Assembly (NCBI GenBank): GCA_038322815.1
Contig: JBBQGG010000016.1
Span: 1 to 49,883 of the forward strand
Origin: PALSA-1296 sp038322815
GTDB taxonomy: Bacteria; Bacteroidota; Ignavibacteria; Palsa-1295
DNA: 49,883 nt
Direction: 5' to 3'
Shown here: piece after piece, positions 32,342-40,332 of the stretch
Layout: every line of letters begins with the position of its first letter
How positions within the stretch are numbered: the first letter of the stretch is position 1
Position numbers and translations under genes: made by a program
Notes under the pieces: model-generated
The model's input: only the letters and a program-made list of their open reading frames with translations
Databases searched by the model: none
What the model was told of the DNA's origin: nothing

Positions 32342-33868
32342 TTGCTTAGAACCCGCATACAATTTATTCTCTTCTCTGCTTTCGCTAGTGTGATCGGGCT
32401 TTGCTTATTATTTACCGGAGCACCGGCTCAGCAAAAATATATAATCGCATCCATTCAAATTACGGGTGCTTCGCATATCAGTTCTGATGAACTTCTGGCA
32501 TCATTTACCACAAAAGCCGGCGATAGCCTTCGCGAAGAAATCCTGGAGCGCGATATTGAACGTGTACTCACACAGTATGAAAAAATCGGCTTCCCTCTTG
32601 CAAAACTTACGGTAGAAAAGATCCTGCCGCATGATTCGACATCACTTGATATTTTTTTTCATATTACCGAAGGCAAACATCCGCGATTAACAGAAGTGAA
32701 AGTTATTGGTAATACCATCACTGATTCATCTATTATTACTCGCGAATTCTTCCTCAATGAAAAACCATATTTTGATAGGAATACTCTTGAAGCCGAGCGA
32801 ACAAGGATAGAGCATCTCGGAATATTTTCTGAAGTCAGTGCTCCGCAAATTTATGTCATTAATGATTCATCCGTTGGTGCTTTGATCACGGTCAATGAAA
32901 CACATTCAACATACATTGATGGAATTCTTGGTTATAACCCTCCATCTGTTCCGACGCAAAACGGATTTATCAACGGCTTTATATCGCTTGGATTTACAAA
33001 TATCGCAGGGACTGCACGAAATGCATCGCTTGATTTCAGACGCGAGACCAGATCCGCACAGGAGCTGAGCGCACAATATGACGAGCCATGGGTTTTCGGT
33101 TTGCCTGTGAATGCGCAAATTTCTTTTTTGCAGCGTGATGAAGATAGTATTTATACTCGGACGAATTTCATGATCTCGCCATCGCTGGTGCTATCGAATG
33201 GTTTTAGCCTATCAGCAACTTTTGCTTATGACCGCATCGTGCCTGGGGGTGCGCAAATCGTTTATGATAGCCGCTCATATACAGCAGGGGTTCAGGGAAG
33301 GCTGGATACGCGCGATAATCTTGCAGCACCGCGCCGCGGATTTCTACTTTCATTGGGCGCAAGTTACGGGGCAAAGAGTGTTTCAGGAGCAACGCAATTC
33401 GATAGGCTTGCTGCGCGAAGTCTTGAAGTACGGACGCTGAGTTTTGACGGCGTGTTTGCAATGAAAACATTTTCTGATCGACTGATTTTTGTGCCCTCGG
33501 TTTCTGCTAAAATGATAAATGTATCTAACGGTGAACTCGATGAAAGCGATCTTTTCCGCGTCGGCGGACTGCGGACAATGCGCGGATATTTTGAATCTCA
33601 ATTCCACATTTCGCGTTTCGTTATCCTGCATGCCGATGAACGACTGATGACGGGACACTCATCGTATCTTGGCTTTTTTATCGATTATGGATATTTGCAA
33701 AGATCACAGACAGCTACATTTGCAAGTGAGGTGCTTTATCCACTTGGATATGGAATTAGTTTTCAATTCGATACGCAGCTCGGATTGCTCTCGGCAAGTA
33801 TCGGTTTAGCAAAAAGCGAAACGATAGATAGAGCAAAATTGCATTTTGGAATTATAAAAGATTTTTAA
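32342..33868 (+). CDS. BamA/TamA-like outer-membrane protein
   Basis: A 508-residue Omp85-type protein starting with TTG. A signal peptide ends near GAPAQQ, followed by POTRA-like repeats (about 28-190: IIASIQITGASHISSDELL, LTEVKVIGNTITDSSII) and a surface-antigen barrel (about 195-508) with GLPVNAQISF, RVGGLRTMRGYF and a final HFGIIKDF. Omp85 proteins insert or move proteins and lipids in the outer membrane; with just two POTRA domains, it is not the main BamA. It lies 57 bases upstream of rnhB, on the same strand. Confidence 0.82.
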   Translation: MLRTRIQFILFSAFASVIGLCLLFTGAPAQQKYIIASIQITGASHISSDELLASFTTKAGDSLREEILERDIERVLTQYEKIGFPLAKLTVEKILPHDSTSLDIFFHITEGKHPRLTEVKVIGNTITDSSIITREFFLNEKPYFDRNTLEAERTRIEHLGIFSEVSAPQIYVINDSSVGALITVNETHSTYIDGILGYNPPSVPTQNGFINGFISLGFTNIAGTARNASLDFRRETRSAQELSAQYDEPWVFGLPVNAQISFLQRDEDSIYTRTNFMISPSLVLSNGFSLSATFAYDRIVPGGAQIVYDSRSYTAGVQGRLDTRDNLAAPRRGFLLSLGASYGAKSVSGATQFDRLAARSLEVRTLSFDGVFAMKTFSDRLIFVPSVSAKMINVSNGELDESDLFRVGGLRTMRGYFESQFHISRFVILHADERLMTGHSSYLGFFIDYGYLQRSQTATFASEVLYPLGYGISFQFDTQLGLLSASIGLAKSETIDRAKLHFGIIKDF

Positions 33869-33886
33869 TGTAAACATGAATTGAGT

Positions 33887-33912
33887 AGGACGGACTTTAG
33901 TCCGTCCTACAG
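33887..33912. repeat. GTAGGACGGACT perfect hairpin
   Basis: GTAGGACGGACT (33887-33898), loop TTA-type, and AGTCCGTCCTAC end at 33912, a perfect inverted repeat between the BamA-like gene and rnhB. A diverged relative lies at 39613-39661. Confidence 0.7.
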
Positions 33913-33925
33913 GAGATATAACTAT

Positions 33926-34594
33926 TTGAGTAGCACTTCAAAAATATCATGGAAGATCGAACGCGAATATCTTTCTCGTGGCAAGAAGAATATTATCGGT
34001 ATCGATGAAGCCGGGCGCGGACCGCTTGCCGGACCTGTCGTCGCAGCGGCAGTCTTACTTTCACTTGACCGTAAACTTCCGCGGAATTGCTTTAAATTTA
34101 ACGATTCCAAAAAACTTACTGCCACTGAACGCGAAGAGCTTTATGGAGTTGTCAACGAGAATGCATTAGCAAAAGGAATAGGAATTGTTTCCGCTCAAGA
34201 GATCGATGAGATCAATATTCTCCGCGCAACGATGAAAGCAATGACCATTGCCGTGAGGCAATTAGAAGAATCATATCAAAAACTAAAACCGGAGATCTTG
34301 CTTATCGACGGAAATTATTTTAAGACCACACTTTCTTATCCCTTCCGTACTATCGTTGATGGCGATACACTTTCCCCAAGCATTGCTGCAGCTTCGATCA
34401 TTGCCAAATGCACTCGGGACAAGATTATGTACGAAATGCATGAAATGTATCCGCAATATAATTTCAAACAAAATAAAGGTTATGGCACGCGCGAACATCG
34501 CATTGCAATAGCAGCGCACGGACAATGCGCAGAACATCGCAAAAGCTTTAAACTCAAAGAAGACCTGACGATCGAACTGGAATTCAAGAATTGA
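33926..34594 (+). CDS. rnhB: Ribonuclease HII
   Basis: I place the start at TTG 33926 (222 residues), with AGGAG (33912-33916) nine bases ahead; the longer frame from 33881 reads through a hairpin repeat. Family residues are intact: Asp27-Glu28 in GIDEAGRGPLAGP, and the distal Asp in ILLIDGNYF and VDGDTLSPSIAAASIIAK. It cleaves the RNA of RNA:DNA hybrids and single ribonucleotides in DNA. It follows the BamA-like gene and is convergent with the LOG-family gene. Confidence 0.93.
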   Translation: MSSTSKISWKIEREYLSRGKKNIIGIDEAGRGPLAGPVVAAAVLLSLDRKLPRNCFKFNDSKKLTATEREELYGVVNENALAKGIGIVSAQEIDEINILRATMKAMTIAVRQLEESYQKLKPEILLIDGNYFKTTLSYPFRTIVDGDTLSPSIAAASIIAKCTRDKIMYEMHEMYPQYNFKQNKGYGTREHRIAIAAHGQCAEHRKSFKLKEDLTIELEFKN

Positions 34595-35569
34595 TCAATC
34601 CGTTTTCGCATTACTTTGCATAAAGGATTCTTCGCCTTCATCAAGGTTCTGAAGTTTCGATTGCAAAAAGGTAAATGCTTCGCGCGGCGAATCGCTGAAA
34701 TGTAAAAGATCAATATCCTCGCGGTCAATCATTCCTTCATCTGCTAAGAATTGAAAATTCAAAACTTTATTCCAATATTCAGTGCCGTAACAAACAATGG
34801 GCATTTTCTTTTTCACTTTTCCGGTCTGCACTAATGTCAGAAGTTCGAAGAGTTCATCGAGCGTTCCGAAACCTCCCGGAAAAACAACGAGCGCTTTGCC
34901 AAGATAGGCAAACCAGAATTTGCGCATAAAGAAGTAATGGAATTCAAAATTGAGTTCGTCGGTAATATAGGAATTCGGCATCTGCTCATAGGGTAGGGCA
35001 ATATTGAAACCGATCGATCTTCCTCCGGCAAGCGCTGCGCCTTTATTTGCTGCTTCCATAATACCAGGACCGCCGCCGGAGCAGATCACATATCTCTGCT
35101 TGAAGCTTTGCTTTTTAACTGACTCAGCACTGACAAAAGGAATGCGCTCGGTTACGATACCTTTTTTTGCATTTGCCTTGTCCTCATCACGCGCAGCAAC
35201 GCGGACAGACCACTCCGTTAGCAACCTGGAAAGCTCCACCGCATCTTCATAATAATGCGCCATCCGATGCTGTGCTTCGGCGCGGCTGCGGGCAGCTTCA
35301 AGTTCATGCTGTACTTCTTCAGAGTTCGACCGCGTTCGTTCAATAAGAGATCCGGTATTTTCAACCTGTAATTTAAGCGCTGCAGATTCTTCCAGACTTC
35401 TGATACGTGCACTTCCGAAGAAGACGATCATATCTTTGATGCGCTCGCGATTAAGCCTCGACCGAGGCTCCATATACTCCGACATGATACGGAGCAATCT
35501 TGCTTCAGGACTGGTAAGGAACTTCTCGTTAAGATATGCCTTTTCGGCTTTATGTTTTATTGCTGACAT
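34595..35569 (-). CDS. LOG-family (TIGR00730) Rossmann-fold protein
   Basis: A 324-residue protein with the LOG signature PGGFGTLDELFELLTL (about residue 231) and YVICSGGGPGIMEAANKGA (about 157-175). LOG proteins hydrolyse nucleoside 5'-monophosphates such as cytokinin ribotides in plants; in bacteria they are ribosyl-phosphohydrolases with various substrates. The N-terminal ~120 residues are a helical extension (RSNSEEVQHELEAARSRAEAQ). The 3' end abuts the rnhB stop, head to head. Confidence 0.85.
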   Translation of the reverse strand: MSAIKHKAEKAYLNEKFLTSPEARLLRIMSEYMEPRSRLNRERIKDMIVFFGSARIRSLEESAALKLQVENTGSLIERTRSNSEEVQHELEAARSRAEAQHRMAHYYEDAVELSRLLTEWSVRVAARDEDKANAKKGIVTERIPFVSAESVKKQSFKQRYVICSGGGPGIMEAANKGAALAGGRSIGFNIALPYEQMPNSYITDELNFEFHYFFMRKFWFAYLGKALVVFPGGFGTLDELFELLTLVQTGKVKKKMPIVCYGTEYWNKVLNFQFLADEGMIDREDIDLLHFSDSPREAFTFLQSKLQNLDEGEESFMQSNAKTD

Positions 35570-35634
35570 AGATTGTATTAACTTTGCTATCTATTTTAAC
35601 GGAAAGAGGATAGGGAATGATTCAAATGGATCAA

Positions 35635-35671
35635 ATAAAAAACCCTGCCGAATTGGCAGGGTTTTAATTGA
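35635..35671 (-). terminator. Terminator of exported coiled-coil gene
   Basis: AAAACCCTGCC (35639-35649), loop GAATT, GGCAGGGTTTT (35655-35665); T-rich on both sides, so it may act in both directions, but on the minus strand it lies 30 bases past the 35701 stop. Confidence 0.8.
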
Positions 35672-35700
35672 ACGGCGTTCCCCGGATTAGAGAACGAAAA

Positions 35701-37644
35701 TTAATTACTTCTGAGCATTACGTCCTTCGTAATTTTCTCAGGCTGTGAGAGGTACTTCTCAATGCGGTCAAGCTTTGCCTTCATTGAAGTAACCTCTGCG
35801 TTTGATTTACGAAGCTCTTTTACTTCATTCTTGAGGTTATCAATTTCTGATTGTTCATGGCTCATGATCTCGCTCATAGCTTTAGCATTCAAACCGACTG
35901 CAACTTTAATATATTTTATTCCTGCCAATTCTGATGAAGTCCAGGCTCTGCCGATTACCATTGTAAATTGTTGAGGTGTGATATTTTCAGATGAGACTGC
36001 AACACCTATGCCATCATTAAGTCCCGATGCGATAATAAAATCTCCTTCATGTGCAGCTCCGCGTACTTTAACAGGTACCTGACCGAGGAATCCAACTTTA
36101 TTATATTCCGCTTCTTCACCCTTCGGCGGTACATTACCCAAAACGATGGGAGCGAGAGAGATCGAATAGACACTTTGCGCACCTTCAGTATTCTTGGAGA
36201 TCAATCCGTTCTTAACGCCGACGATATCACCGGGATAAAGTTTATCTGAGGAATTATCGCGTTTAAGATACTCTGCATAATCTCCGGAGGAAGACGAATA
36301 CGAAATACCAAGCCCGGTAGTAGTTTGGATACCAGTGATAATGCCATACTGAGCGATCTGTACTGCGATACCAACAGCCTGTGCAGCAAAACCGACGCCT
36401 TCAGGTATTCCGATGACTGTTGCAGCAGATGCAGCAGCGGCAACAAGTTCGGCTGCTGCGACAATTACGTTGGCAGCAGTGACTGCAGCATTTGCAATAT
36501 TGATCGGATCCGCAAAATACTCTCCAAAATCCTGTCCTTGGATGCTTCCGCGTGGATTAGCGCTTGCACGATCGTAAAAATCAACAAAATGGGTGTTGCT
36601 GTTTAACCCCGTACCTGTTTGAGCTTTACAATGAACTTCTAAACCCAGCAAACTATTGGTATTAACATTCGCAGCATAGCCAGAGCCAGTACCATTAATT
36701 GTAAATTCATTTGTTCCCTCATTGATTGTTGTATTACCACCGGTGATAGTAGTGTTGCCGGTTGCATCAATAGTCAGTCTCTGAGTATTACCTGTTACCA
36801 GTCCGATCGTATTGCCATTTTTTGTTCCGATATTAACCGGTGCATCGGTGACGATCTGATGAGTAGGGCTTCTTCCGTCGAGCCAAATGCTTCCACCTAT
36901 CTTCTGAATTCCGGTAACAAGCTGGTCGCCGTTGATACGCGAATCCCATACGAGATCAGCGGCAACATTCGCAACCGTAGCGTCTGTTCTACCGTTAACC
37001 ACTAAAAGATTATTACTGTTGCCGGTAGTGATGTTCACACCTGTTCCGCTTCCGGTTGAAGTTACATTCAATGCCGTTTGCGGACCGCTTTCCGTGATCT
37101 GCACATGCGTGTTGACTGCAGTCGGAACGCCGATAGCTACATTTCCGCCAGCGAGAATGCGCATACGTTCGGTGACACTTGTGCGAAAAACGAAGTCTGT
37201 TGCTTCATTGGTACCGATATAATCGACCGTAGGATCCGAGCCGTAGTTTCCTCTTGTCATCCAGGGTTCTGTCCACACTGAGCCGTTATAAAAATCTAGT
37301 GAATGCTTCGTAAGATTTACGGCGATCAAGCCCTCGGGAGGCGATCCTGCGCAGATCAAAAGAACCTGTAGATTAGTCATGCGCGGCGGTAGTAAGCCTT
37401 TTGTCGTAGAACTCAGGTCAAGCAATGCGCAAGTGTTTGGGAAAGTAGGAGAGAATAATCCAGTATTATCGATGCCCAGGGTCCCACTGCGATCAATAAG
37501 GTATACATTGTTCACCAGGATGAGGTCGTTATTATCTAAGATAAGACGCCTTACGCCGAATGTTCTGCCGATTGGCTGTGCATTTAAAATCCCGCCGGTT
37601 ACGAGAATAAGAGATAGTACAAGAAACAGTAATATAGGTTTCAT
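35701..37644 (-). CDS. Large exported protein, tail-fibre-like C-terminus
   Basis: A 647-residue exported protein (signal peptide to about 22, LVTGGILNAQP). Middle segments are beta-solenoid-like: TTGNSNNLLVVNG, TGNTTITGGNTTIN. An Ala-rich hydrophobic stretch (about 388-435, VTAANVIVAAAELVAAAASA) follows. The C-terminal region holds SGDYAEYLKR, GDIVGVKNGLISK, VGFLGQVPVKVRG, resembling the conserved end of tail-fibre and peptidase-G2-like proteins, and a coiled coil (about 596-632, EQSEIDNLKNEVKELRKSN). Function unknown; no T9SS end. Confidence 0.6.
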   Translation of the reverse strand: MKPILLFLVLSLILVTGGILNAQPIGRTFGVRRLILDNNDLILVNNVYLIDRSGTLGIDNTGLFSPTFPNTCALLDLSSTTKGLLPPRMTNLQVLLICAGSPPEGLIAVNLTKHSLDFYNGSVWTEPWMTRGNYGSDPTVDYIGTNEATDFVFRTSVTERMRILAGGNVAIGVPTAVNTHVQITESGPQTALNVTSTGSGTGVNITTGNSNNLLVVNGRTDATVANVAADLVWDSRINGDQLVTGIQKIGGSIWLDGRSPTHQIVTDAPVNIGTKNGNTIGLVTGNTQRLTIDATGNTTITGGNTTINEGTNEFTINGTGSGYAANVNTNSLLGLEVHCKAQTGTGLNSNTHFVDFYDRASANPRGSIQGQDFGEYFADPINIANAAVTAANVIVAAAELVAAAASAATVIGIPEGVGFAAQAVGIAVQIAQYGIITGIQTTTGLGISYSSSSGDYAEYLKRDNSSDKLYPGDIVGVKNGLISKNTEGAQSVYSISLAPIVLGNVPPKGEEAEYNKVGFLGQVPVKVRGAAHEGDFIIASGLNDGIGVAVSSENITPQQFTMVIGRAWTSSELAGIKYIKVAVGLNAKAMSEIMSHEQSEIDNLKNEVKELRKSNAEVTSMKAKLDRIEKYLSQPEKITKDVMLRSN

Positions 37645-37834
37645 ATCCTTTTAAAAATAGTTAAAAGAAAAAGCAAAAAAATTACTACTATAAAATCAGT
37701 GTTATATTCTAAACTAAGAAATAAGCCGATTTTAATAAGTATACAAACTCAAAATGTAAATATACGCAAAAAAAAACTAAACTCACTGAAAATCAGTGAT
37801 TCACTGCAAAGATCTGAAAGCGAAAAGATTAAAT

Positions 37835-38140
37835 TTATAGGTTAGGATCAACTTCTCGAAAACGGAATTCCAATTTTCCTGCCTGAAATTCCTTCAAAGC
37901 TTCTAATGTAGGTTTACCGCGCTTTTCGATCTCTATTGATATGCGCATCTGATCAAAGTTCGTGGTCTCAAATTCGTCGTCTTCTTCTTCCATCGGAACG
38001 AGCGTGGAAATACGAGCCATATACTCGGTTTTGATCTCGTCATTGATTTGGCGAGCGCGTTTGGCAGTAATAGCGATCGCCTGATACAGCGTTTCGCCTT
38101 GTTTTGTCATTTTTTCGAGATCTACCGGTACAATACCCAT
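37835..38140 (-). CDS. rpoZ: RNA polymerase omega subunit
   Basis: A 101-residue omega subunit; TLYQAIAITAKRARQINDEIK (about 17-37) is the conserved omega/Rpb6 helix. An acidic insert (EEEDDEFETTNF) follows. The position after gmk is the usual order. It stabilises the beta-prime subunit of RNA polymerase. Confidence 0.88.
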   Translation of the reverse strand: MGIVPVDLEKMTKQGETLYQAIAITAKRARQINDEIKTEYMARISTLVPMEEEDDEFETTNFDQMRISIEIEKRGKPTLEALKEFQAGKLEFRFREVDPNL

Positions 38141-38212
38141 TGTGTTTTTCGTTATTTTGGTTAGGGGTATGAAACAGGTTTTGCGTCCAAGAGGTTCAAA
38201 AAATTGAAAAAC

Positions 38213-38770
38213 TCAGGTATTTGGAAAAACAAGCGTTTCGACCTCTTTCGTAGCAATATCCAAATCGTCATTAATAACGATATGATCATAAACCTCTTTT
38301 TTCTCCATTTCCATTTCTGCCCTTGCAAGACGACGGTCTATCGTTTCTGAGTTTTCGCTTCCCCTACCCATCAGACGAATGTACAGCTCTTCCATCGAAG
38401 GGGGCGCGATGAAGATGAGCAAGCTGTCATGAGGATATCGGGTGCGAATAGAAATTCCGCCTTTAACATCAATATCAAAGATCAAACTTTTATCCTGCGA
38501 TTTTGCGCGTTCGATCTCTGAAACGAGAGTTCCGTAATAATTTCCAAAAATTTCTTCGTACTCGATGAGTTCATTCTCTTTCATCTTTTGAAGAAATTCT
38601 TCTTTCGTAAGAAAATAATAATCAACTCCATTGCGTTCGCCATCACGCATTGTGCGAGTAGTTGCCGAAATGCTGAATGTTAATTTATCTGAATGCGCTG
38701 CAAGAATGCGTTTTGCAATTGTTGTCTTGCCTGCTCCCGATGGCGCACTTATTACTATTAACTGCTTCAA
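38213..38770 (-). CDS. gmk: Guanylate kinase
   Basis: A 185-residue kinase with P-loop SAPSGAGKTT (8-17), SISATTRTMRDGERNGVDYYFL for GMP binding, and IDVKGGISIRTRYP. It makes GDP from GMP and ATP. The start overlaps no neighbour; it is two bases from the stop of the enoyl-CoA hydratase gene, so probably one operon, with rpoZ downstream. Confidence 0.96.
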   Translation of the reverse strand: MKQLIVISAPSGAGKTTIAKRILAAHSDKLTFSISATTRTMRDGERNGVDYYFLTKEEFLQKMKENELIEYEEIFGNYYGTLVSEIERAKSQDKSLIFDIDVKGGISIRTRYPHDSLLIFIAPPSMEELYIRLMGRGSENSETIDRRLARAEMEMEKKEVYDHIVINDDLDIATKEVETLVFPNT

Positions 38771-38772
38771 TG

Positions 38773-39567
38773 TTATTTACCGATAAATTTTGGATTGCGT
38801 TTTGCCTTGAATGCTTCGAAGAATTCTTTATGATCGCCTGTCTGCATCATGAGTGCCTGCGCCGTAGCTTCCTGCTCGATCGCGCTTGTAATATCCATAA
38901 GCCATTCGTTATTGATCAGCCGCTTTGTTAAGCCAAGAGCAAGCGATGCACTTTCAGCCAAACGTTTTGCAAGAGCCATCGTTTCCTTTTCAAGTTCAGA
39001 CAGCTCAACAACTTTATTTGCAAGCCCTACTCGATACGCTTCATCACTTGAAATTTTATCGCCAAGCATTAAATATTCCGTTGCATGAGCAAGCCCGACT
39101 ACTTTCGGAAGTAAAAATACTGCCCCCATATCGGCAGCAGTAAGCCCAACCTTTTGAAAAAGAAAAGCAATGTTTGCTTCGTTTGCAAGAATGCGAAAAT
39201 CAGATGCAAGAGCAATAACCGCACCTGCTCCTGCGGCAATACCATTGATCGAAGCAATGATCGGCTTCTCGAGCTGACGCATATTAACGATCAGTTCACC
39301 TGTCATGCGTGTGAATTCGAGCAAGCCTTTAACATCGCGGACAAAAAGATCGCCGATGATCTCATGCACATCGCCGCCGGAGCAAAAGCCTTTGCCCTCG
39401 CCTTCGATGACGACAACTTTTACGTTATCATCAGTGCGCAGCGAATACATCAGGTCGGCAAGATCGCGATAGACTTTGAACGTCAGCGAGCCAAGCGTCT
39501 TCGGCCGCGCAAAACGAATTCGCGCGATATGATCGGTGACGGAATAGTGGAATGAATCTGTTTGCAT
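38773..39567 (-). CDS. Enoyl-CoA hydratase/isomerase
   Basis: Crotonase-family protein, about 264 residues from the ATG at 39565-39567 (MQTDSFHYSV), preferred over the one at 39594. The oxyanion-hole motifs GFCSGGDVHEI and INGIAAGAGAVIALASDFRI, and a Glu/Asp-bearing stretch (LTAADMGAVFLLPKVVG), fit fatty-acid or ring-CoA hydration or isomerisation. Substrate unknown. It is just upstream of gmk. Confidence 0.88.
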   Translation of the reverse strand: MQTDSFHYSVTDHIARIRFARPKTLGSLTFKVYRDLADLMYSLRTDDNVKVVVIEGEGKGFCSGGDVHEIIGDLFVRDVKGLLEFTRMTGELIVNMRQLEKPIIASINGIAAGAGAVIALASDFRILANEANIAFLFQKVGLTAADMGAVFLLPKVVGLAHATEYLMLGDKISSDEAYRVGLANKVVELSELEKETMALAKRLAESASLALGLTKRLINNEWLMDITSAIEQEATAQALMMQTGDHKEFFEAFKAKRNPKFIGK

Positions 39568-39612
39568 AGGGTAGGTAAACAACTTGTATAACAAAGTATT
39601 CCGCGAACAGCA

Positions 39613-39661
39613 GTAGAACGGACTTTTAGCCGATACGCTCCGACTAAAAGGTCGTAGCTAC
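39613..39661. repeat. GTAGnACGGACTTT-type inverted repeat
   Basis: CGGACTTTTAG and CTAAAAGGTCG arms around a 13-base loop, with GTAG...CTAC ends. Diverged copy of the 33887 hairpin, between EamA and the enoyl-CoA hydratase genes. Confidence 0.5.
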
Positions 39662-39679
39662 TATCTGACAGAGCATTGC

Positions 39680-40093
39680 TCAAAATATCAATACCAAACT
39701 ACCCCCTATAATTAGTGCTGCACCAATGGCAGTCTTGATAGTGATCGCTTCTTTTAAGAAGATCGCTGCCAGGATAATTACAAAGGCAACACTTAATTTA
39801 TCTATCGGAGCAACCTTCGAAGCATCACCAAGTGAAAGTGCTTTAAAATAAAATACCCAGGATAGCCCCGTTGCAATTCCGGAGAGAACAAGAAATAGAA
39901 TATTTTCTTTTGATAGCAGGTCAATATCTTTTGCATTCCCTCTGGCAAAAACGATACCCCAAGCAATAAAAAGAATCACAACTGCGCGCACTGCCGTTGC
40001 CAGATCGGAGTTCACTCCTTTAATGCCGATCTTCGCAAAGATCGCCGTCAGAGCTGCAAATACAGCTGAAAGTAATGCATACATCCACCACAT
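39680..40093 (-). CDS. Half-size EamA/DMT transporter
   Basis: A 137-residue membrane protein with five hydrophobic segments, equal to one EamA domain (EamA proteins usually have two). Marks: FAALTAIFAKIGIKGVNSDLA and VAPIDKLSVAFVIILAAIFLKE. It probably dimerises to transport a small solute. No operon partner is clear; it precedes the enoyl-CoA hydratase on the same strand. Confidence 0.85.
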   Translation of the reverse strand: MWWMYALLSAVFAALTAIFAKIGIKGVNSDLATAVRAVVILFIAWGIVFARGNAKDIDLLSKENILFLVLSGIATGLSWVFYFKALSLGDASKVAPIDKLSVAFVIILAAIFLKEAITIKTAIGAALIIGGSLVLIF

Positions 40094-40299
40094 AGTACTG
40101 CCTCCGCTTTTTGAATTGTTATTAATGATAAGACTATATGTTGAATTAGAGCGAATTGGTTCGGATAACTCTTAATAAGTCATTTCTTAAAATACAGTTG
40201 CTTCTACTCTTAGGTCATCAAAAATTACGGAACCAAATTCTTCGTAAACTTCTTGCAATTCCTTTATATTTCCGTGACAATTCCTTCCTTTGTATATTG

Positions 40300-40307
40300 T
40301 ATTTTTG
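40300..40307 (+). promoter_or_regulatory. Candidate -7 box (TATTTTTG) for IgGFc-like gene
   Basis: Exact TAnnTTTG box 26 bases ahead of the ATG at 40333, with GTGACA (40274-40279) twenty bases upstream. Confidence 0.45.
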
Positions 40308-40332
40308 CAAAGCTTATTTTTAGATACTTAGC

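Noticed and set aside
35701..37644. Prophage remnant suggested by the tail-fibre-like C-terminus
   Set aside because: The protein has a signal peptide, and no integrase, capsid or other phage gene is in the neighbourhood.
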